Source: Vibrio sp. 10N
Lineage (GTDB): Bacteria; Pseudomonadota; Gammaproteobacteria; Enterobacterales; Vibrionaceae
NCBI RefSeq assembly: GCF_036245475.1
Contig: NZ_BTPM01000002.1
Coordinates: 558,001-622,000, forward strand
Direction: 5' to 3'
Length of the DNA stretch: 64,000 nt
Shown: piece after piece, positions 47,119 through 55,583 of the stretch
How the letters are laid out: each line of letters begins with the position of its first letter
Position numbering within the stretch: position 1 is the stretch's first letter
Notes under the pieces: model-generated
What the model saw: the letters and a program-made list of their open reading frames with translations, nothing else
Database searches by the model: none
Told to the model about the DNA's origin: nothing
Translations under genes and position numbers: made by a program

Positions 47119-47916
47119 ATGATGACTTCTCACGTGACGTTTAATCAACATAAATTTACTGCACGAATGGTTGATGTAGCGGGGTATTCCATCTGCGTTT
47201 ATCGAGTTACTAGGCAGAGTGTTGAGGAACCACAAGGTCATCCACCCATTGTATTTTGTAATGGCCTGGGTTCAAATTTCGAAGCAGCGCTCCCTTTGCT
47301 GACTCAATTTCCTGATAGGGATTGTATTAGTTTTGATGTGCCGGGCACGGGTCAATCGCCAGCGTCTCTAGTGCCATTGTCGATGAAACAACATAGTCAG
47401 TTGGTGTTGCTCATTCTTGCTGAACTTGGCATCCATCAATGTGATCTTGTCGGTTATTCATGGGGTGGCGTCTTGGCTCAGTGTCTAGCCATGGAAAAAG
47501 ACAGTCCAGTGCGAAATCTCATTTTAATTGCGACTTCCGCAGGCGGCTTAACCAGTGTATACAGCCTCTTTTTTACAGTAGAAGTGTGGCAGAAAATCAT
47601 CGCTGAGCCAGATAACAAGCCGCTGACATATGAGAGTTTTGTGTGTAGGCAACTACAGATGTTATTCCGATTATGGGGGCTAAGCTCCCAAGTTATCACT
47701 ATCAATACTCATAGTCACCTACATCAATTGAACAAGATTGATCAGCCGACGCTCATCATTTCGGGGCAAGGTGATAAAGTGCTGCCTATCATTAACCAGA
47801 AACTGTTAAATCTGGGGATTAAAAACTGTCTTTGGCAAACAATAAAAGGTGGACATTTGATCATTAAGACTCACCCACGGGAACTGAGCGATAGTATTGC
47901 AAAATTTTGTGTTTGA
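47119..47916 (+). CDS. Alpha/beta hydrolase, PHA-depolymerase-like
   Basis: A 265-residue alpha/beta hydrolase. The nucleophile elbow is GYSWGG (Ser114), with LILIATSAGGL after it, then GQGDKVLP (acid) and KGGHLIIKTHP (His). The SWGG elbow and ATSAGG strand are close to intracellular medium-chain PHA depolymerases (PhaZ type). With phaC and phasins nearby, polyester or oligomer hydrolysis is a fair guess, but esterase or lactonase activity is not excluded. The start lacks a clear ribosome site. Confidence 0.7.
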   Translation: MMTSHVTFNQHKFTARMVDVAGYSICVYRVTRQSVEEPQGHPPIVFCNGLGSNFEAALPLLTQFPDRDCISFDVPGTGQSPASLVPLSMKQHSQLVLLILAELGIHQCDLVGYSWGGVLAQCLAMEKDSPVRNLILIATSAGGLTSVYSLFFTVEVWQKIIAEPDNKPLTYESFVCRQLQMLFRLWGLSSQVITINTHSHLHQLNKIDQPTLIISGQGDKVLPIINQKLLNLGIKNCLWQTIKGGHLIIKTHPRELSDSIAKFCV

Positions 47917-48180
47917 GTGATTCCGGGTACGTTTAGGCGACAAAATCAGCGCAGGCTGTAAGGGACAATGTCGAGTTGAGCAGAAAAGGGAGGTTGGATG
48001 GAATTTGTCCACATTATATGTGAATAAAGCTGAGTAAATCGCTTGCTTCAAGACCTTACTGCGATGCAAGTACAATCATAGAATTGAGATATAAATAGTG
48101 AATACATGCGAGGGTCATGTATTCACTCTGGTGTTAGATTGGTCAAGTATGATGGTTAGTTACTTAACTTGTGGCTGCGA

Positions 48181-48597
48181 TCATTCTGCAGTAGTGATGA
48201 GTTTGTCACAGTTTGCCTTAGCGAAGTCAGGCAAGGGGGTGCTTTTACGCTCATTTCTATCTAAGTGTACACCTAGTAGTTCAGATGTGGCTGCAAGCGA
48301 GCCTGTTTCGGCATTAAACATATGATGTTTAAACCGAACTGTTTTGTTCGCGACTTCCAGGATTTCTGATTTAACGACGAGAAGATCCCCAGACATTACC
48401 TCGGCTTTGTAGCTAATTTTCTGTTCGAGTGCCGCCATACCGCAGTGACTTTCTCTAATGTAGCGATTATTAATGCCTATATGAGACAAAAGGTGCCAAG
48501 TGGCTTCATCAAATTTGGCGGTATACCACTGAACATTCATATGGCCCATATGGTCTAGTTGGTTGGGATATACCTTTCCGCGATAGGTTTCGATCAT
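48181..48597 (-). CDS. HotDog-fold acyl-CoA thioesterase (4-hydroxybenzoyl-CoA type)
   Basis: A 138-residue thioesterase. The fold signature YPNQLDHMGHMNVQWYTAKFDEA contains the catalytic Asp-containing loop (DHMGHMN), followed by EQKISYKAEVMSGDLLVVKSEI. ATG 48597 has AGGA at a good distance; upstream in-frame ATGs are less likely. It could release CoA from branched or hydroxyacyl-CoAs; substrate not defined. Confidence 0.8.
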   Translation of the reverse strand: MIETYRGKVYPNQLDHMGHMNVQWYTAKFDEATWHLLSHIGINNRYIRESHCGMAALEQKISYKAEVMSGDLLVVKSEILEVANKTVRFKHHMFNAETGSLAATSELLGVHLDRNERKSTPLPDFAKANCDKLITTAE

Positions 48598-48637
48598 GTA
48601 CATTATCCTAAATATTTTCATCTGAATTGAATTTTGA

Positions 48638-48673
48638 AAATAGACCTAATGACGCCTACCATTAGGTCTATTT
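48638..48673 (-). terminator. Terminator of the cydA-B-X operon
   Basis: AAATAGACCTAATG and CATTAGGTCTATTT form a perfect 14-base stem with an eight-base loop 36 bases after the cydX stop, followed on the minus strand by TTC. Likely ends the cytochrome bd transcript. Confidence 0.75.
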
Positions 48674-48708
48674 GAGGGAAATTGAGGCCTTTTAAGTGTT
48701 GACTACGC

Positions 48709-48816
48709 TCACTCGCTGTCGTTATCCATCATCTCACTGTGTTCAAGCCAAAGTGCATTAATGATGCCAAATGCACATGCTAGCAGTACACCTAAGATCC
48801 AAGCGAAATACCACAT
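48709..48816 (-). CDS. cydX: Cytochrome bd oxidase small subunit CydX
   Basis: A 35-residue single-helix protein (MWYFAWILGVLLACAFGIINALWLE) typical of CydX/YbgT, which stabilises the haems of cytochrome bd oxidase. It starts 13 bases after cydB in the same operon. Too short for many gene finders. Confidence 0.93.
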   Translation of the reverse strand: MWYFAWILGVLLACAFGIINALWLEHSEMMDNDSE

Positions 48817-48828
48817 ATTCAATGTTCC

Positions 48829-49965
48829 TTAATAAAGTGAATTCTTGTTTTCTTCGATGAACTTGTCATCAAGGCGACCAAACATTTTGTAGTAAGTCCA
48901 GGCGGTGTAGCTCAGAATGACTGGAACCATTACAAACGCGACAGCTGTCATTAGGTTCAGAGTCAGCTCACTTGACGTAGCATCCCACATAGTCAAACTG
49001 TGGTTTGGATTCATGCTGCTAGGCATTACAAATGGGAACATTGCAAAGCCAGCAGTAAAGATGATGCCGCCGTTCGCTAGAGAAGAAGCAATAAATGAAA
49101 TTGCACACTTCTCAAGACGAGAGGCTAGCACCGCCAGTAGAGGCATAACCACACCTAGTGCTGGCGCAATCCATAGTAGTGGGTACTTCTCGAAATTCGT
49201 CATCCACGCACCGGCTTCGCGAACCACTTCTTTCACTAATGGGTTTGAAGCAGCGTTACCGTCGATGCTGCTTACTACTAGGTAACCATCGATGCCTTGG
49301 ATCCAGAAACCAGCACCAACAAATGCCACTACCGTAAGTAGACCCATAATTTGCGCTGTGTTGCGAGCACGAGTATGGATGTCACCTGTGGTCTTCATTT
49401 GTAGCCATGTTGAACCTTGAAGCAGGATCATGAACAAGCTCACTAGACCACACAGCAATGCAAAAGGGTTTAGCAGTGCGAAGAATGAACCGTGGTAAGT
49501 CGGCATCATGAAATCGCTTAACTGGAATGGCACGCCTTGAAGCAAGTTACCAAACGCCACACCGAAGATAAGTGGTGGTACGAAACCACTGATTGAGATA
49601 CCGATATCCCAAGCGTTACGCCACTGCTTGTCTTCTAGCTTAGAGCGGTAATCTAGACCGATTGGACGTAGCCAAAGCGCTGCTAGAGTTAAGATCATCG
49701 CTAGGTAGAAACCAGAGAACGACGTTGCGTACACAAGTGGCCAAGCGGCAAATAGTGCACCACCAGCGGTGATTAGCCATACCTGGTTACCGTCCCAGTG
49801 TGGGGCGATAGAGTTAATCATTACACGGCGCTGAGTGTCCGTTTTACCTAGGATAGGTACGAGTGCACCCACCCCCATATCAAAACCATCGGTGATGGCG
49901 AAACCAGCGAACAATACGCCGATCAGTACCCACCAGATGAATCGTAAGACTTCGTAATCAAACAT
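48829..49965 (-). CDS. cydB: Cytochrome bd oxidase subunit II
   Basis: A 378-residue membrane protein of about eight helices. The N-terminal GFAITDGFDMGVGALVPILGKTDTQRRVMINSIAPHWDGNQVWLI segment is the CydB signature, with WDGNQVWL conserved. With CydA and CydX it forms the quinol oxidase of high oxygen affinity. It starts 15 bases after cydA. Confidence 0.97.
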   Translation of the reverse strand: MFDYEVLRFIWWVLIGVLFAGFAITDGFDMGVGALVPILGKTDTQRRVMINSIAPHWDGNQVWLITAGGALFAAWPLVYATSFSGFYLAMILTLAALWLRPIGLDYRSKLEDKQWRNAWDIGISISGFVPPLIFGVAFGNLLQGVPFQLSDFMMPTYHGSFFALLNPFALLCGLVSLFMILLQGSTWLQMKTTGDIHTRARNTAQIMGLLTVVAFVGAGFWIQGIDGYLVVSSIDGNAASNPLVKEVVREAGAWMTNFEKYPLLWIAPALGVVMPLLAVLASRLEKCAISFIASSLANGGIIFTAGFAMFPFVMPSSMNPNHSLTMWDATSSELTLNLMTAVAFVMVPVILSYTAWTYYKMFGRLDDKFIEENKNSLY

Positions 49966-49980
49966 TCTTTTTCTCCTTGC

Positions 49981-51567
49981 TTACGCTTCTACTTGACGAC
50001 TAACTTTGTTCTCTACCGTTTCGACATTTTGTTCGAAGTGGTAGCGACCTGTCTTCAAGCTACTTGGGCCTTTGCGTGCAAATTTCACCATTAGGTAAAC
50101 TTCGGCAATTAGGAACACCGTGTATAGAGCGATGATTGCGAATAGTGATGTCCAGATCTGACTCGCTGTCAGTGCTGATGCCGCCACGTGTACTGGCAGG
50201 ATTTCACCTACGGCCCATGGCTGACGACCAAATTCAGCAACAAACCAACCAGCTTCTACTGCAATCCATGGTAGTGGAATGCTGAATAATGCGGCTTTAA
50301 GGAGCCATTTCTTCTGTTCAATTTTCTGACGACATGTCTGAATGAACGCCGCACCGAAGACGAATAGCATGATGAAGCCACACGCAACCATGATACGGAA
50401 CGACCAGAATAGTGGCCAAACTGTTGGGATAGAGTCATCCGCCGCGGCTTGGATTTGATCTTCAGTGGCATCAACCACTTTGTCTGTATAACGCTTAAGC
50501 AGTAGACCGTAACCAAGGTCTTGCTTCACGTCATCAAATGCTTCTAGGTTTGCGTCTGTACGCTCACCTGCACGCAGTTTTTCTAGTAGTTCGTACGCGT
50601 ACATACCGTTACGTATACGATCCACGTGCTCTTCACGTAAGTCATGAAGACCTTGAACTGGTGTATCGATAGAACGTGTTGCGATGATACCCATTACGTA
50701 AGGAATTTTGATCGCATAATCGGTGTGCATGTTGTCCTGATTTGGCAGGCCAAACACAGTAAATGCTGCTGGAGCCGGCTCTGTGTGCCACTCCGCTTCG
50801 ATAGCCGCGAGTTTCACTTTTTGTACATCACCAAGCTCGTAACCAGATTCGTCACCAAGAACGATAACAGAAAGGATAGAAGCCATACCGAATGACGCTG
50901 CAATCGCGAATGAACGACGAGCAAACGCGATATCACGGCCTTTCAGTAGGTAGTAAGCACTGATACCCAGTACGAACATCGCACCTGTGGTGTAGCCCGA
51001 TGCTACTGTGTGAACAAACTTAACCTGAGCCACTGGGTTGAGAACCACTTCTGCGAAGCTCACCATTTCCATACGCATGGTTTCGAAGTTGAACTCTGCG
51101 CCCACAGGGTGCTGCATCCAACCGTTCGCAACTAGGATCCAAAGTGCTGAGAAGTTAGAACCTAATGCAACCAACCAGGTAACTGCTAAGTGTTGACGTT
51201 TAGAAAGCCTATCCCATCCGAAGAAGAAGAGTCCGACAAAGGTGGATTCGAGGAAGAAAGCGACGAGGGCTTCGATTGCTAGCGGCGCACCGAAAATATC
51301 CCCCACGTAATGGGAATAGTAAGACCAGTTGGTACCAAACTGGAATTCCATGGTTAGGCCAGTAGCCACACCTAGTGCGAAGTTAATACCAAATAGCTTA
51401 CCCCAGAACTTGGTCATGTCCTTGTAGATTTGCTTGTTGGTCATTACGTAGAGGGACTCCATGATGGCAAGTAAGAATGCCATACCGAGAGTCAATGGAA
51501 CGAACAAGAAGTGATACATTGCCGTAATTGCAAATTGCAATCTCGACAGATCAACAACGTCTATCAT
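49981..51567 (-). CDS. cydA: Cytochrome bd oxidase subunit I
   Basis: A 528-residue CydA. The haem ligand His in MYHFLFVPLTLG, the conserved GRQPWAVGEILPV motif and the Q-loop are present; FRIMVACG supplies the methionine ligand. It is the quinol-oxidising subunit. AAAGGAG precedes ATG 51567. Confidence 0.97.
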   Translation of the reverse strand: MIDVVDLSRLQFAITAMYHFLFVPLTLGMAFLLAIMESLYVMTNKQIYKDMTKFWGKLFGINFALGVATGLTMEFQFGTNWSYYSHYVGDIFGAPLAIEALVAFFLESTFVGLFFFGWDRLSKRQHLAVTWLVALGSNFSALWILVANGWMQHPVGAEFNFETMRMEMVSFAEVVLNPVAQVKFVHTVASGYTTGAMFVLGISAYYLLKGRDIAFARRSFAIAASFGMASILSVIVLGDESGYELGDVQKVKLAAIEAEWHTEPAPAAFTVFGLPNQDNMHTDYAIKIPYVMGIIATRSIDTPVQGLHDLREEHVDRIRNGMYAYELLEKLRAGERTDANLEAFDDVKQDLGYGLLLKRYTDKVVDATEDQIQAAADDSIPTVWPLFWSFRIMVACGFIMLFVFGAAFIQTCRQKIEQKKWLLKAALFSIPLPWIAVEAGWFVAEFGRQPWAVGEILPVHVAASALTASQIWTSLFAIIALYTVFLIAEVYLMVKFARKGPSSLKTGRYHFEQNVETVENKVSRQVEA

Positions 51568-51637
51568 GACAACTCCTTTGTCTTTGCTTTTTCTATGAAA
51601 GCGCTGGTCATATCCAGCAGCGCAATGATTTGTTTGT

Positions 51638-51664
51638 TAAAAAAAAGGACGGCTTACGCCGTCC
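51638..51664 (-). terminator. Terminator after the phaJ-like gene
   Basis: On the minus strand GGACGGC-GTAA-GCCGTCC is followed by a long T-run (A-run at 51638-51646 on the plus strand). It lies 31 bases after the MaoC stop and separates it from cydA. Confidence 0.88.
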
Positions 51665-51694
51665 AAACTGGTAGGGAACTCAGTAAATAACAAA

Positions 51695-52093
51695 TTAGTT
51701 AGGAAGCAACACAGTAGCTTCACCTTTGATTGCCACTTTACCTTGCTCGTTGAGAACTTCGGTAATTAGCTTCGCGATAGGTTTGTCTTCTCTGATTTCT
51801 TTGACTTCTACTCGTGCTGTAACAGTTTCACCGACACGGATCGGACTAGTAAACTGAAGTGTTTGACCAAGGTAGATTGCGCCTGGACCTGGGATCTTCG
51901 ACGCCAGCAAACCTGATACCAGACTTGCACCCAACATGCCATGCACGATTGGTACCTCGAAAGGCGTCATGGCAGCAAAAGCTTCGTCTAAGTGAACTGG
52001 ATTATAATCTTCAGCCAGAGAAGCGAACTGCTCTACAGCGGCTTTATCCAAAGTTTTTGTCAGGCTTGCCTGTTGTCCAATACTAAGCGACAT
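51695..52093 (-). CDS. phaJ: MaoC-like (R)-specific enoyl-CoA hydratase
   Basis: A 132-residue HotDog hydratase. The hydratase-2 motif is in AEDYNPVHLDEAFAAMTPFEVPIVHGML, with Asp and His catalytic positions. It converts trans-2-enoyl-CoA into (R)-3-hydroxyacyl-CoA, the monomer for PhaC, which links beta-oxidation to polymer. ATG 52093 has AGGAGA six bases before; it overlaps the phaC stop, indicating coupled translation. Confidence 0.88.
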   Translation of the reverse strand: MSLSIGQQASLTKTLDKAAVEQFASLAEDYNPVHLDEAFAAMTPFEVPIVHGMLGASLVSGLLASKIPGPGAIYLGQTLQFTSPIRVGETVTARVEVKEIREDKPIAKLITEVLNEQGKVAIKGEATVLLPN

Positions 52094-53843
52094 CTGCATT
52101 CTCCTGTGAACTTGCTAGTACGTCTTCGATTCGTTGTTTAACGTAAGTGCCTGGTGCATCCAACTCGCCTTCAAGAATACGAGCTTCTTGCTTTTGTGAG
52201 AAGTTTCGAGCATCCAGCCACTCCTGCCAGTGGTTCCACCAAGAGCCTGTGTGTTTGTCTGCTTTTGACAACCATGTATCAGCGTTAGACTTCACATCAT
52301 CGTTAGTCCAGAAGCCATATTTGGTCGAATCGGCATGGTTCATTGGGCCAGCGATGTGACCGCTTTCTGCCAGAACAAACGTGTTTTGACCACCTAACAG
52401 TTCTGTCCCTTTGTATGTGCCTTTCCACAGGGCGATATGATCTTCAATCGCAGACAGGAAGAAAGTTGGAGACTTCACTTTGCTTAGGTCAATTGAAACA
52501 CCATCCACTTCAAACTCACCCGCTTGGCTCAGTTTGTTCTCCAGATAGAACTGACGTAGCATTTGGTTATGGCATGTAGCCGGTACGTTAGTGTTGTCAC
52601 TGTTCCAGTGCAACAGATCAAATGCCATTGGCTTTTCGCCCTTGAGGTAATTGGTCACATAGTAGTTCCAATACAGGCTATTTTCGCGCAGCAGGCTGAA
52701 TGACACTGCCATTTGTCGCCCATCAATGTAACCCTGCATGTTGTTCTGTGTTTCGATAGCAGAAATCATAGGGTCATTGATGAAGATGCCGAGCTCACCT
52801 GGCTGCTGGAAATCAAGAATGGTAGTAAGCAGTGTTGCTGATTTAATACGTTGCTTGCGCTTTTTACCTGCCAGGTAGGCCATCGCGGTAGTGAGTAGTG
52901 TGCCACCAATGCAGTAGCCCAGACCGTTAACTTCGCGCTCGCCTGTCTCTTTTTCAATGGCGTCTAGTGCAGGAATAATGCCTTCGGTGATATAGGTGCC
53001 GAAATCAGTATCCCTGTAGCTCGCGTCAGGGTTCACCCAGGAAATCATAAAGACCGTGTGGCCTTGATCGACCAACCACTTAACGAACGACTTACGTTGG
53101 TTCAGATCCATGATGTAGTATTTGTTCACGAATGGAGGAACAATCATCATCGGACGTTTGTAAACTTCTGTGGTAGTTGCCTGATATTGTAGCAACTCAA
53201 ACATGTGGTTTTTATAGACCACTTTGCCTTCGGTAGCAGCTATGTTCTCGCCAACTTTGAACGCTTCGCTGTCGGTCATTCGGATATTGAGCATATCGAC
53301 ACTTTTGCTCATATCTTGTTGCAGTTGCTCTAGACCTTTAACAAGGTTTTGGCCGTTGGATTCAAGTGTCAGCTTCATGACTTCAGGGTTAGTGGTCACG
53401 AAATTGCTTGGTGACATCGCGTTCAGGAACTGGCGTGCGAAGAATTCCAATCTTTCTTTTGCATCAGGATCCATATCCTGATTGTTGCTGATGGTTTCTA
53501 GAATTGACTTACATACCATTTTGTAACTTTGTTTGATGTAGTTATAAAATGGGTTCGTTGTCCAACTTTCATCACGAAAACGTGGATCTGTCTCTTTTTC
53601 TTGAGAGTCATTTGTAGACAGTACGCAGTCGCTAAACAGATTGATTTGCTGGTTCCACCAGTTCATCTGTTGTTCTAAAAGGTTGGTTGGATCTTTTGCT
53701 ACAGATTGTGCCAGCTGATTCCAATCTTCCATTTGAGATTTGAAGATGGTGGATTGTGTAGGCTTCTGAAACGAACCAAACCAACCTTGAGTGGCCTTAA
53801 AGTAATTGTCAATAACGTCTTGGAATGGAGGTGTTTTGTCCAT
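52083..53843 (-). CDS. phaC: Poly(3-hydroxyalkanoate) synthase, class I
   Basis: A 586-residue class I PHA synthase that polymerises (R)-3-hydroxyacyl-CoA on granules. The lipase-like box GYCIGG holds the catalytic Cys (residues about 308-313); Asp in SAIEDHIALW and His in ESGHIAGPMN complete the triad. ISWVNPDASYRDTDFGTYI is typical of the family. It follows a phasin gene with a small hairpin between and overlaps the phaJ-like gene. Confidence 0.97.
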   Translation of the reverse strand: MDKTPPFQDVIDNYFKATQGWFGSFQKPTQSTIFKSQMEDWNQLAQSVAKDPTNLLEQQMNWWNQQINLFSDCVLSTNDSQEKETDPRFRDESWTTNPFYNYIKQSYKMVCKSILETISNNQDMDPDAKERLEFFARQFLNAMSPSNFVTTNPEVMKLTLESNGQNLVKGLEQLQQDMSKSVDMLNIRMTDSEAFKVGENIAATEGKVVYKNHMFELLQYQATTTEVYKRPMMIVPPFVNKYYIMDLNQRKSFVKWLVDQGHTVFMISWVNPDASYRDTDFGTYITEGIIPALDAIEKETGEREVNGLGYCIGGTLLTTAMAYLAGKKRKQRIKSATLLTTILDFQQPGELGIFINDPMISAIETQNNMQGYIDGRQMAVSFSLLRENSLYWNYYVTNYLKGEKPMAFDLLHWNSDNTNVPATCHNQMLRQFYLENKLSQAGEFEVDGVSIDLSKVKSPTFFLSAIEDHIALWKGTYKGTELLGGQNTFVLAESGHIAGPMNHADSTKYGFWTNDDVKSNADTWLSKADKHTGSWWNHWQEWLDARNFSQKQEARILEGELDAPGTYVKQRIEDVLASSQENADVA

Positions 53844-53873
53844 CTTCCCATCCTTGTAAAGTATGGTTAAATC

Positions 53874-53894
53874 AGGCGGTGATTATCACCGCCT
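53874..53894 (-). terminator. Hairpin between phasin gene and phaC
   Basis: AGGCGGTGA-TTA-TCACCGCCT is a nine-base perfect stem in the short gap between the phasin stop and phaC start. There is no T-run, so it is more likely an attenuator or RNA-stability element that allows more phasin than synthase. Confidence 0.5.
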
Positions 53895-53900
53895 CTTAAA

Positions 53901-54251
53901 TTAAGCTTTTTTGTCAGCTTTGATTGTTGATGCAGAGATCTCATCAACAGCCGCTTTGAAGTCGTTACCGATTTGGCTTAGTTTTTGGCCATCTTCCAGA
54001 AGACGTTGGCTTACTTTCGAGATGATTTCTAGTTGCTTGCTACCGTGGTTCATCAGGTCTTGTGGCTGTTCGATTGCAACAAGGCTTTGTAGGTTCTCGT
54101 TAGTTAGCTCGCTGTATGCAGTCAGTGTTTCTAATTGCATTTTTGATAGAGTTTCAACGTTCTTTGCAACGAGTTGGCTAAAGTTAGCGAACGGGTTAAG
54201 AACAGTTTGTAGTTGAGCATTTACCGCTTCTAGCGCAGCTTGGTTTTGCAT
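53901..54251 (-). CDS. phaP: Phasin (granule-coating protein)
   Basis: A 116-residue phasin-family protein (FANFSQLVAKNVETLSKMQLETLTAYSELTNENLQSLVAIEQPQDLM) with mainly amphipathic helices. Phasins coat PHA granules and control their size. ATG 54251 has AAGGA upstream. A CAAAC-N4-GTTTG operator lies 69 bases before the start. It is the paralogue of the phasin at 58385. Confidence 0.93.
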   Translation of the reverse strand: MQNQAALEAVNAQLQTVLNPFANFSQLVAKNVETLSKMQLETLTAYSELTNENLQSLVAIEQPQDLMNHGSKQLEIISKVSQRLLEDGQKLSQIGNDFKAAVDEISASTIKADKKA

Positions 54252-54318
54252 GATTAATTCCTTTTTATGTAGGTGGCCAATCACTAAGTTACTTGGCCTT
54301 GACTTATATCAATGAAAA

Positions 54319-54338
54319 ATTCAAACAACCGTTTGAAT
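54319..54338. promoter_or_regulatory. PsrA-like operator upstream of phasin 1
   Basis: ATTCAAAC-AACC-GTTTGAAT is a perfect inverted repeat. The CAAAC-N4-GTTTG core matches the PsrA-type site, as I recall it from Pseudomonas. It lies upstream of the leftward phasin-phaC-phaJ operon. Confidence 0.8.
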
Positions 54339-54902
54339 GAGCGTATTGTGAATAATTTGCTGCAGAATGTCATCACTTAAGCATTATGAAATAATAGAGC
54401 TATAACTCTATTTTTTTTGGGGAGTGTTTAATGTCGCTGAGGGTGATGCTTTATAAGTTTCCGAAAACAAAGGTAATGATTAATATGTGTCTGATTTTTC
54501 AGTGTTTGAAAATGATATCGATCTTGGATTTGGCAAGTTATATAAATATGATGAAACTCACACTTTGTTTAGTAAGGAAAGAGTGTAAACTTAAATGTAA
54601 CATTGATAATGTGAATGCCATGCAGGTGATTCATATGCAATTAAGATGAATACAACCATACATAAATAACGAGAAGTAGAATATTTATCTTTCGAGTGAC
54701 CTTTGAGTTATTCATGTCTAAATACTTGATTTTTAAAGGATTTGCGTTTGATGTTGTATTTTTACATTACTCTGGCATAAGCATTAAGTTTATATTAATC
54801 AGCATGTTATTATCGATTTTGCGGCTGGGTTATTGTTAATTTCAAAAATTTGATGTTAATCACTTGTTGCTTTGTAATTTGACATATATATTAAAACGCA
54901 TG
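54339..54902. other. Long A/T-rich intergenic region
   Basis: A stretch without a supported gene between the phasin promoter and the TetR gene. A stem AATAGAG/CTCTATT (54393-54412) followed by a T-run resembles a rightward terminator. A 72-codon frame at 54431-54649 has GGAG upstream but low-complexity, Met/Cys-rich content, and is not called. Confidence 0.5.
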
Positions 54903-54922
54903 TTTCAAACGGGCGTTTAAGT
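54903..54922. promoter_or_regulatory. PsrA-like operator overlapping the TetR gene start
   Basis: TTTCAAAC-GGGC-GTTTAAGT carries the CAAAC-N4-GTTT core and ends one base before ATG 54924. Binding there would block the regulator gene and fadE, so autorepression is likely. Confidence 0.7.
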
Positions 54923-54923
54923 A

Positions 54924-55562
54924 ATGAGTGCAAAGGGAATTACAACAAGCAAGATACTTGAAGTTTCGGAGAAACTTTTTGTAGAACAGGGATATAGTAA
55001 TACATCACTCAGAAATATTACCGCTAAAGCCAGTGTTAATTTAGCCGCCGTTAACTATCATTTTGGAGATAAGAAAACTCTTGTTAGAGCAATATTGGAT
55101 CGCTACTTAACAAAGTTAATGCCCGAGGTGGATAGTGAACTAATTAAATTAAATCAGAGCACTACATATACTCTAGAAGAGGTATTCTATGCTATTAGGC
55201 GGCCATTGATTAACCTTAATCAAGTGACGCCAAACGGGATGAATCGATTTCTGCTACTAATAGCCAATGGCTACATGGATATTCAAGGTCATTTGAGGTG
55301 GTTTATCGTCAATCAGTACGGTGATACGTTAGACCTCTTTATTAACTCTGTACGAAAATCTTGTCCTGAAATCAGCGATCAAGATTTATTTTGGAAATTG
55401 CATTTCTCATTAGGGGCATTCATTTTTGCCACAATATCGAGTGAAGCTTTGTCCGAATTAGCGTCAAGTTCATTTGAAAATGATGCAAAGTTAATACACA
55501 TTGTCGATCAAGCGATAAATTATATAACCGCTGGTATCGAAAAACCAAATAAAACAACGTAA
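54924..55562 (+). CDS. psrA: TetR-family regulator, PsrA-like
   Basis: A 212-residue TetR regulator. The helix-turn-helix reads GYSNTSLRNITAKASVNLAAVNYHFGDKKTLVRAIL, close to PsrA, which senses long-chain fatty acyl ligands and controls beta-oxidation. The C-terminal domain fits the PsrA-type ligand-binding fold by length. It is followed by a fadE-type gene with a 21-base gap and overlaps its own operator. Naming is from helix-turn-helix likeness plus context. Confidence 0.75.
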   Translation: MSAKGITTSKILEVSEKLFVEQGYSNTSLRNITAKASVNLAAVNYHFGDKKTLVRAILDRYLTKLMPEVDSELIKLNQSTTYTLEEVFYAIRRPLINLNQVTPNGMNRFLLLIANGYMDIQGHLRWFIVNQYGDTLDLFINSVRKSCPEISDQDLFWKLHFSLGAFIFATISSEALSELASSSFENDAKLIHIVDQAINYITAGIEKPNKTT

Positions 55563-55583
55563 CTAGTCAAAAGGAAAGGTAAC

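Noticed and set aside
54431..54649. 72-codon rightward frame in the phasin-TetR gap
   Set aside because: GGAG is present, but the product is Met/Leu/Cys-rich low complexity and overlaps nothing conserved that I recognise; kept as a possibility only.
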